Positions 1 through 3,879 of a stretch of DNA of 5,723 bases are shown one piece after another. The DNA comes from an uncultured Atopobiaceae bacterium (lineage in GTDB: Bacteria > Actinomycetota > Coriobacteriia > Coriobacteriales > Atopobiaceae), in the NCBI GenBank assembly GCA_944321005.1, contig CALUJT010000147.1, positions 1-5,723 of the forward strand. Direction: 5' to 3'. The position numbers and the translations under genes were made by a program. Within the stretch, counting starts at the first letter, position 1. Every line of letters starts with the position of its first letter. The notes beneath the pieces were generated by a model, which worked only from the letters and a program-made list of their open reading frames with translations, was not told where the DNA came from and did no database searches.

Positions 1-228
1 AAGGCCGCGGGCCAGGCCCGAGTAGATGTGGGTGTGGCAGTTCACCAGACCCGGCATGATGACGCCGCCGTGGGCGTCCACGACCTCGGCGTGCGCGTAC
101 TTCTGGGCCAGCGCGGTGGCGTCCCCGACCTCGGCGATCTTCTCGCCATCGATGGCGACGGCGCCGTTCTCGAGGTACGCGTTGTCAGCGTCGCGCGTGA
201 TGACGCGACCGTTGGTGACGAGCAGCAT
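1..228 (-). CDS. ssnA: SsnA-type amidohydrolase, N-terminal 76 residues (runs off the left edge)
   Basis: Partial gene; only the first 76 codons are in the window. The protein starts MLLVTNGRVITRDADN and reaches GGVIMPGLVNCHTHIYSGLA. It shows the small N-terminal beta-sandwich of cyclic amidohydrolases, then the first metal-binding HxH motif (H65-T66-H67) that opens the TIM-barrel. The wording GGVIMPG...HTHIYS followed by LARGL is what I recognise from SsnA (putative aminohydrolase/chlorohydrolase) rather than from dihydropyrimidinase or guanine deaminase. In the family, ssnA sits with ygfK, xdh-type molybdenum hydroxylases, hydantoinase and carbamoyltransferase-like genes in anaerobic purine/urate degradation clusters; its exact substrate is not settled by this fragment. 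The ATG at 226-228 is preceded by AGGAG at 234-238, five bases away, so the start is well supported. It lies 88 bp downstream of the permease on the same strand, probably in the same operon. The remaining metal ligands and catalytic Asp lie outside the window, so activity cannot be judged. Confidence 0.85.
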   Translation of the reverse strand, partial: MLLVTNGRVITRDADNAYLENGAVAIDGEKIAEVGDATALAQKYAHAEVVDAHGGVIMPGLVNCHTHIYSGLARGL

Positions 229-246
229 TTCGTCTCCTATCTGTCT

Positions 247-270
247 GGCGAGAAGATCGGTCTTCTCGCC
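247..270 (-). promoter_or_regulatory. Perfect 10-bp hairpin in the ssnA leader
   Basis: The arms GGCGAGAAGA (247-256) and TCTTCTCGCC (261-270) are exact reverse complements around a 4-base loop. On the minus-strand transcript the hairpin ends 8 bases before the ssnA Shine-Dalgarno at 234-238. No T-run follows it, so it does not look like a standard intrinsic terminator. It may protect the 3' or 5' end of a processed mRNA or modulate ssnA translation. The structure is seen directly; its role is inferred. Confidence 0.5.
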
Positions 271-286
271 CCTCTTTCCTGCGGAA

Positions 287-319
287 TGATTCAAAAGGGG
301 TCTGTCCCCTTTTGAATCA
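287..319. repeat. REP-like perfect inverted repeat at the permease stop codon
   Basis: The arms at 287-300 (TGATTCAAAAGGGG) and 306-319 are exact reverse complements over 14 bp, with loop TCTGT. The outermost three bases on the right (317-319) are the TGA stop codon of the permease, so the repeat begins exactly where the gene ends. The core is AAAAGGGG-loop-CCCCTTTT on either strand. It could act as a weak bidirectional terminator, with a GC stem followed by four T. It also resembles short palindromes that occur in many copies in bacterial genomes (REP/BIME type, often linked to RAYT transposases). Only one copy is in this window, so the dispersed-repeat reading is inference. Confidence 0.6.
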
Positions 320-1651
320 CTTCTCGGGCTTGGGGAGGATCAGGTTGAGCAGGATGGCCATGATGGCGGCCGGGGTGATGGCGTTGGAGCCGATGACGGT
401 GGCGACCCAGGAGGGCATGCCCTCGCCGGCGAGGCAGCCGGAGGCCATCCAGATGCCCAGGCCAAAGACCACGGAGGTGCCCACGATGGTGGTCACGCGC
501 GGGGTGAGGCCGTCCTTGGTGAACATGCGGACGCCGTTCATGGTGATGGTGCCGAAGACGCCCACCGTGGCGCCGCCGATGACCGGCTGCGGGATGGCGG
601 TGAGCACGGCGGAGAGCTGCGGGAGCAGGCCCGCCGCGGCGAAGACGGCCGCCACGATCACGAAGACCCACTTGTTGACGACCTTGTTGGAGCAGATGAT
701 GCCCACGTTCTGGCCAAGCGCGGAGGTGGGCAGGCCGCCGATGAAGGCGGAGACGAGCGAGGTGCAGCCCTGGGAGACGATGGCGCCGGAGAGTTCGCGC
801 TCGGTGGGCATGCGGTCCATGGCGCCCAGGCAGGCGGCGGAGACGTCGCCGATGACCTGGATGGCGACCATCGGGTAGACCACGGCCAGGGTGATGCAGA
901 CCTCGGGGTGGAACTCGAGCGCGTAGGGCATGAGCTTGGGAAGCGCGAAGACGCCGGCGGAGCTCACGGCGGAGAAGTCGAGCATGCCGAAGGGAGCGGA
1001 CACGATGATGCCGGCAATCATGCCAAAGAAGACGCTGCCCAGCTTGAGGGTGCCCTTGGCAAAGTTGTTGAGGCCAAAGACCACGGCAAAGGTGACGAGC
1101 GCCACGCACCAGGCCTGCGGGGTGCCCCAGAGCGCGGTGCCCTCGCCGCCGGCCATGTACTTGATGGCCGTGGGATACAGGGAGACGCCGATGGTGAAGA
1201 TCACCGTGCCCGTGACCACCGGCGGGAAGAACGCCTTGAGCTTGCCGTAGAAGAGGCCAAAGAGGATGGCCGCGATGCCGCCCACGATCTCGCCGCCGAG
1301 AAGCGAGCCAAAGGAGAACGTGGCGCCCATGGCCTGGAGGGCCGGCAGGAACGCGAACGAGACGCCCATGACGATGGGCAGGTTGCCGCCGATGCGGCGG
1401 AACGGCGCGAACGCCTGCAGCGCCGTGTCGATGGCAGAGAGGATCAGGGCCACCTGGATGATGTCCGTCTTCTGCTGCGCGGTGAAGTTGAACGTGGCGG
1501 CGATGAGGATCGCCGGGGTGATGATGCCCGCGAACGACGCCAGCACGTGCTGGAGCGCGCAGGGAATCATGTCGCCGACGGGCGGCATCCCCTCACGTTG
1601 GAACAGGTAGTCGTGCGCCCCCTTGACCTCTGCGGTCTGCGTCTTCGCCAT
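317..1651 (-). CDS. NCS2/NAT-family xanthine/uracil-type permease
   Basis: A 444-residue inner-membrane nucleobase transporter, full length for the family (roughly 420-460), predicted to import a purine or pyrimidine base with a cation. Family marks, counted from Met1 at 1651, are the QH pair in TM1 (Q34-H35), GVSFAFLPAL in TM3 (96-105), FPPVVTGTVIFTIGVSL (142-158), IQVIGD in TM8 (264-269), the signature QNVGIICSNK (314-323) and IGGATVGVFG (358-367). At least ten hydrophobic stretches are visible. The position that is an essential Glu in the xanthine transporter XanQ (E272, four before the Asp of IGD) is Gln here (Q265), and the signature has Asn in place of the usual Thr (N322). The exact substrate is therefore uncertain; uracil, xanthine and urate are all possible. 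The ATG at 1649-1651 is chosen over the in-frame ATG at 1664-1666 because GAGAGGA lies five bases before it and the upstream ATG lacks a ribosome site. It is divergent from the regulator and followed by ssnA, which supports a purine role. Confidence 0.9.
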   Translation of the reverse strand: MAKTQTAEVKGAHDYLFQREGMPPVGDMIPCALQHVLASFAGIITPAILIAATFNFTAQQKTDIIQVALILSAIDTALQAFAPFRRIGGNLPIVMGVSFAFLPALQAMGATFSFGSLLGGEIVGGIAAILFGLFYGKLKAFFPPVVTGTVIFTIGVSLYPTAIKYMAGGEGTALWGTPQAWCVALVTFAVVFGLNNFAKGTLKLGSVFFGMIAGIIVSAPFGMLDFSAVSSAGVFALPKLMPYALEFHPEVCITLAVVYPMVAIQVIGDVSAACLGAMDRMPTERELSGAIVSQGCTSLVSAFIGGLPTSALGQNVGIICSNKVVNKWVFVIVAAVFAAAGLLPQLSAVLTAIPQPVIGGATVGVFGTITMNGVRMFTKDGLTPRVTTIVGTSVVFGLGIWMASGCLAGEGMPSWVATVIGSNAITPAAIMAILLNLILPKPEK

Positions 1652-1656
1652 GATCG

Positions 1657-1664
1657 TCCTCTCC
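1657..1664 (-). promoter_or_regulatory. Ribosome binding site that fixes the permease start at 1651
   Basis: Read on the minus strand, GGAGAGGA ends five bases before the ATG at 1651. The longer candidate start at 1666 lies inside or just upstream of this site and has no purine-rich stretch at a suitable distance, so the protein most likely begins MAKTQTAEV rather than MERTIMAKT. Confidence 0.7.
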
Positions 1665-1695
1665 ATTGCATGTGCTACCGCACAATCCTGCGACT

Positions 1696-1707
1696 ATGTT
1701 TCAACAT
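1696..1707. promoter_or_regulatory. 12-bp dyad overlapping the putative permease -10 box
   Basis: ATGTT (1696-1700), two bases, then AACAT (1703-1707) form a perfect 5+5 dyad. It overlaps the candidate -10 box at 1706-1711 and covers the expected transcription start of the permease. This is a classical place for a repressor. No protein can be assigned from sequence alone. Confidence 0.35.
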
Positions 1708-1723
1708 TATTGCGGGCCTCGGG

Positions 1724-1739
1724 CTAACAAAATGTCTGC
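1724..1739 (+). promoter_or_regulatory. Candidate operator motif, copy A
   Basis: CTAACAAAATGTCTGC matches copy B at 1893-1908 at 14 of 16 positions (consensus CTAACAAAAWGTMTGC). An inverted half-site TGTTAG lies at 1753-1758, giving a CTAACA...TGTTAG pair with 23 bases between. Copy A sits just upstream of the candidate permease -10 box, where a -35 or activator site would be. Assigning it to the adjacent DauR-like regulator is inference. Confidence 0.45.
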
Positions 1740-1892
1740 TTCTATGAAAATCTGTTAGACGGTAGGTTGCGGGGCGTGAGCGGTTGGCGGAGATGGGGAG
1801 GCGGCAAATTCTCGTTGTGTGCTGGCCGCTATAACGCTACGCTATCCCCCATCAAACCTTTGCCGACGGCCGCGGCCGCCCGGCAGAGGGAC

Positions 1893-1908
1893 CTAACAAA
1901 AAGTATGC
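1893..1908 (+). promoter_or_regulatory. Candidate operator motif, copy B
   Basis: CTAACAAAAAGTATGC is the second copy of the 16-bp motif, in the same orientation as copy A and 169 bp from it. It lies about 60 bases before the regulator's start codon and downstream of the candidate regulator promoter at 1830-1835, which would suit autorepression. The surrounding sequence is very G+C-rich, so this A-rich island stands out. Confidence 0.45.
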
Positions 1909-1969
1909 CGGCCCCTCCGGCCGACCGCCGTACCAGACGCCCGCTCCCCCGGGAAGGACCAAGAACCGC

Positions 1970-2623
1970 ATGCAGGAAGCTCAGCTCGACTTCTACAAGA
2001 GACTCGCCCACGCGCTCGCGCTGCAGTTTGGCAGCGGGTGCGAGGTCGTGGTGCACGACCTCGAGGCCAAGGACCCCAGCCACTCCATCGTGGCCATCGA
2101 GAACGGCCACGTGACGGGCCGCAAGCTGGGCGACGGCCCGAGCCACGTGGTGCTCGAGGCGCTCCACGCCGGCGACGCCAAGCTGGAGGACCGCCTCTGC
2201 TACCTCACCAAGACGGCGGACGGCAAGATCCTCAAGTCCTCGACGATCTTCATCAGGGACGACGCCGGGCACACGGTGGGCATCTTCGCCCTCAACTACG
2301 ACATCACGGTCCTGCGCGCCGCCGGGGAGATCATCGGCGAGGTCGTGGGCACCGAGCCCAGCGCGCCGCGCGAGCCCGAGCCCATCGTCCGCAGCGTGGC
2401 CGACCTCCTGGACGACCTCATCGAGCAGAGCGTGGAGCTCGTGGGCACGCCCGTGGCGCTCATGACCAAGGAGGAGAAGGTCCGCGCGATCCGCTACCTC
2501 AACGACACCGGGGCCTTCCTCATCACCAAGTCCGGCCCCAAGGTCTGCAAGTTCTTCGGCATCTCCAAGTACACGCTCTACAGCTACCTCGACGAGGCCC
2601 GCAACGCCGAGAAGGACGCGTAG
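1970..2623 (+). CDS. YheO/DauR-family transcriptional regulator (PAS-like + HTH)
   Basis: A complete 217-residue cytoplasmic DNA-binding protein, the usual size for this family. Residues about 5-115 form the YheO-like PAS domain, including CEVVVHDLE (24-32), SHSIVAIENGHVTGRKLG (37-54) and IFALNYDIT (105-113). A charged, Pro-rich linker follows (about 128-140). Residues about 150-212 form the C-terminal HTH, with VRAIRYLNDTGAFLITKSG leading to VCKFFGISKYTLYSYLDEA (192-210), the recognition-helix segment typical of DauR and YheO. DauR controls D-arginine catabolism in Pseudomonas; other members sit beside diverse amino-acid, hydantoin and purine genes, so the ligand cannot be transferred. Here the gene is divergent from the permease and ssnA, making those the likely targets, possibly through the repeated motif in the shared intergenic region. 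The ATG at 1970 has GAAGGA 11 bases before it. The PAS domain presumably binds a small molecule; none can be named. Confidence 0.88.
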   Translation: MQEAQLDFYKRLAHALALQFGSGCEVVVHDLEAKDPSHSIVAIENGHVTGRKLGDGPSHVVLEALHAGDAKLEDRLCYLTKTADGKILKSSTIFIRDDAGHTVGIFALNYDITVLRAAGEIIGEVVGTEPSAPREPEPIVRSVADLLDDLIEQSVELVGTPVALMTKEEKVRAIRYLNDTGAFLITKSGPKVCKFFGISKYTLYSYLDEARNAEKDA

Positions 2624-2642
2624 ACCGCGGAGGGACGGCGAC

Positions 2643-2681
2643 GCGCGGGACGCCCCGAGCCGAGGTTCTTCTCGCCCGCGC
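2643..2681. terminator. Possible bidirectional hairpin between the convergent regulator and yitT-family genes
   Basis: The two genes converge with 61 bp between their stop codons. GCGCGGG (2643-2649) pairs perfectly with CCCGCGC (2675-2681). Inside it, CGAG (2661-2664) pairs with CTCG (2671-2674) around loop GTTCTT, leaving an 11-base bulge on the left side. There is no T-run in either direction, and short G+C palindromes are common in such DNA, so this is tentative. Confidence 0.3.
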
Positions 2682-2684
2682 CCA

Positions 2685-3647
2685 CTAGTTCACGCCACGG
2701 AAGCCCTTGCCCACGATCTCGGAGCTGCTGGTGATGGTGATGAAGGCGCCCGGGTCGGTCTCGCGCACAAAGAGGCGCAGCTTCATGGCCTCGCGGCGGG
2801 AGAGCACGCTCGTGAGGATGATCACGCGCTTGCCGGAGTACGCGCCCCAGCCAAACGTGACCGTGGCGGTGCGGCCGAGCTTCTTGACGATGTACTCCTC
2901 CACCTCGCGCGGGCGGCTGCAGATGACCTGGCAGACCCTGCGCTGGCGGATAGACTCGATGAAGCCGTCCACCACGAAGCTCTTGCCGAGGAGGCCCAGC
3001 ACGCAGTAGAGGCCCACGCGCGGCCCGTAGATGATGATCGCGGCGGCAACGATGCCCAGGTCAACGGCTAGGAGCGCCTTGCCGATCTCGATGTCGGTGT
3101 GCTTGCGCAGGATCATGGCCGTGATGTCCGTGCCGCCGGTCGAGGCGCCGATGTCAAAGATCATGGCGCTGCCCACGGCCGGCAGCAGCACGGCGAAGCA
3201 GAGGTCGAGCCAGAGGTCGCCGGTGACCGACTGCGTCACGGGGAAGATCCACTCGAAGAGCGAGGTGTACGCGGAGAGCGCGATGGAGGCGTACGCCGTC
3301 CAGAGGATGGTCTTGCGGTCCAGGAAGATGAAGCCCAGGACCACGAGGACGATGTTGAGCACCCACATCCACACCGAGACGGACAGCACCGGGAAGGCCG
3401 TCCCCAGAAGGATCGCCAGGCCGGACGTGCCACCAAAGGCCAGGTGGTTGGGCGTCTTGAAAAGCACGAGCGAGACGGCCGTGAGCACGAGGCCCACGTT
3501 GAGTATCGAGAAGAACTGCGGGAAGGTGTAGCCGCCGCGCCGCTTGACGAGCTTCTCCGAGCGAGCCTCCTCCGCCGGGGTCACCACCTCGGCGACCGGT
3601 TCCACCGTAGCCCGCCTGACCTCCTCGGCCGACACGCCCTGTTCCAC
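2685..3647 (-). CDS. YitT-family membrane protein (DUF161 + DUF2179)
   Basis: A 320-residue integral membrane protein of unknown substrate. Residues 1-40 are hydrophilic and acidic/basic, longer than in the typical member of about 280-290. Membrane segments lie near 44-63, 73-89, 91-109, 112-131, 146-164 and 190-220. The family signature GASTGGTDI is at 167-175, after the fifth segment, and FGGTSGLAILLG is at 71-82. The C-terminal soluble part (about 236-314) is DUF2179, ending with AFITITSSSEIVGKGF, the usual YitT close. The start is GTG at 3645-3647, backed by a perfect AGGAGG seven bases upstream (3655-3660), so the long N-terminus is probably real. It follows gatB on the same strand but is separated by 231 bp with strong inverted repeats and its own likely promoter, so it is probably a single-gene unit. 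No functional link to either neighbour is apparent. Confidence 0.9.
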   Translation of the reverse strand: MEQGVSAEEVRRATVEPVAEVVTPAEEARSEKLVKRRGGYTFPQFFSILNVGLVLTAVSLVLFKTPNHLAFGGTSGLAILLGTAFPVLSVSVWMWVLNIVLVVLGFIFLDRKTILWTAYASIALSAYTSLFEWIFPVTQSVTGDLWLDLCFAVLLPAVGSAMIFDIGASTGGTDITAMILRKHTDIEIGKALLAVDLGIVAAAIIIYGPRVGLYCVLGLLGKSFVVDGFIESIRQRRVCQVICSRPREVEEYIVKKLGRTATVTFGWGAYSGKRVIILTSVLSRREAMKLRLFVRETDPGAFITITSSSEIVGKGFRGVN

Positions 3648-3654
3648 GTCTCTC

Positions 3655-3660
3655 CCTCCT
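3655..3660 (-). promoter_or_regulatory. Strong ribosome binding site supporting the GTG start at 3647
   Basis: Perfect AGGAGG on the minus strand, seven bases before GTG. It decides the start of the YitT-family gene, which otherwise has several in-frame GTG or ATG options further in. Confidence 0.8.
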
Positions 3661-3677
3661 CGCAGCCCTCAGCAGGG

Positions 3678-3706
3678 AGTCTAACGCGCCCGGCACTCTG
3701 AAACAA
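3678..3706 (-). promoter_or_regulatory. Putative sigma-70-type promoter of the YitT-family gene
   Basis: On the minus strand, TTGTTT (3701-3706) and TAGACT (3678-3683) are separated by exactly 17 bases, about 30 bases before the GTG start. The boxes match the consensus at 3 and 4 of 6 positions, so the call rests mainly on spacing and location. The -35 box is embedded in a direct repeat of CTGAAACA. Confidence 0.45.
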
Positions 3707-3716
3707 GCCTGAAACA
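3698..3716 (+). repeat. Tandem CTGAAACA repeat with 11-bp period at the YitT-gene promoter
   Basis: CTGAAACA occurs at 3698-3705 and again at 3709-3716, exactly 11 bp apart, about one helical turn. The first copy covers the putative -35 box. Two sites on the same face of DNA at a promoter suggest a regulator binding side by side; the protein is unknown. Confidence 0.4.
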
Positions 3717-3728
3717 TACCCCATTTTC

Positions 3729-3759
3729 GGACACCCTCGCGTTCGCGCCCCCGGTGTCC
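3729..3759. repeat. 7-bp inverted repeat GGACACC/GGTGTCC
   Basis: GGACACC (3729-3735) and GGTGTCC (3753-3759) are exact reverse complements around 17 bases that contain the small palindrome CGCGTTCGCG. It lies between the long inverted repeat after gatB and the YitT-gene promoter. It may add to termination of gatB transcripts or serve as a protein site. Confidence 0.4.
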
Positions 3760-3779
3760 TGCCTCGCGACGAACGAGAG

Positions 3780-3879
3780 GCCCCACGCCGGAGCGGCCCG
3801 CGCCCCCGTTGCTAAGCCGAATCTTGCGCGCAGCGCAGTTCTGCGTGCCACGGGGGCGCGGGGCGCTCCGGCGTGGGGC
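3780..3879. terminator. Very long hairpin directly after gatB
   Basis: The arms at 3780-3809 and 3850-3879 pair at 29 of 30 positions; the single mismatch is G3796 against G3863. The loop is 40 bases (3810-3849) and contains a smaller CGCA-GTTC-TGCG stem. The right arm ends on the first base of the gatB stop codon (TAG, 3879-3881), so the hairpin forms at once in the gatB transcript. There is no T-run after it on either strand, unlike a standard intrinsic terminator. Transcription termination or mRNA 3'-end protection is the simplest role. The arms are far longer than needed for that, so a mobile or repeated element is an alternative. Confidence 0.55.

Larger units (their letters stand above)
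1652..1969. promoter_or_regulatory. Divergent control region between permease and regulator
   Basis: This 318-bp stretch carries no gene I can support. It is clearly more A+T-rich near the permease (about 1680-1760) than the flanking coding DNA, as expected for promoters. For the permease, AATAAT on the minus strand (1706-1711) is a fair -10 box about 55 bases before the start, but I find no good -35 at 16-18 bp. For the regulator, TATAAC at 1830-1835 is the best -10 match, also with a poor -35; it would give a leader of about 130 bases. The regulator's ribosome site is GAAGGA (1953-1958), 11 bases before its ATG, rather far. The region also holds two copies of a 16-bp motif and a 12-bp dyad, listed separately. 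I recognise no purine riboswitch here. Confidence 0.6.

Noticed and set aside
291..1109. Long minus-strand open frame of 272 codons inside the permease gene
   Set aside because: It overlaps the permease in another frame; the protein is Arg/His/Gly-rich, low in complexity and without a family match, as expected from high-G+C antiframes.
1652..1740. Purine riboswitch upstream of the permease
   Set aside because: The leader from the likely start site is only about 50 bases and shows none of the purine-aptamer loop sequences or three-way junction.
908..1747. Plus-strand open frame of 279 codons antisense to the permease
   Set aside because: Composition is dominated by Glu/Arg/Asp/Gly/His and it mirrors permease codons; no ribosome site or recognisable domain.
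1867..1878. 12-bp perfect palindrome CGGCCGCGGCCG in the regulator leader
   Set aside because: Made only of C and G in very G+C-rich DNA, where such palindromes arise easily; no supporting placement or repeat.
1767..2114. Plus-strand open frame in the divergent region running into the regulator
   Set aside because: Covers the candidate promoter and operator sites, is out of frame with the regulator, and has no recognisable domain.
2038..2688. Plus-strand open frame overlapping the regulator in another frame
   Set aside because: Arg/Gly/His-rich shadow of a clearly recognised YheO/DauR-family gene.
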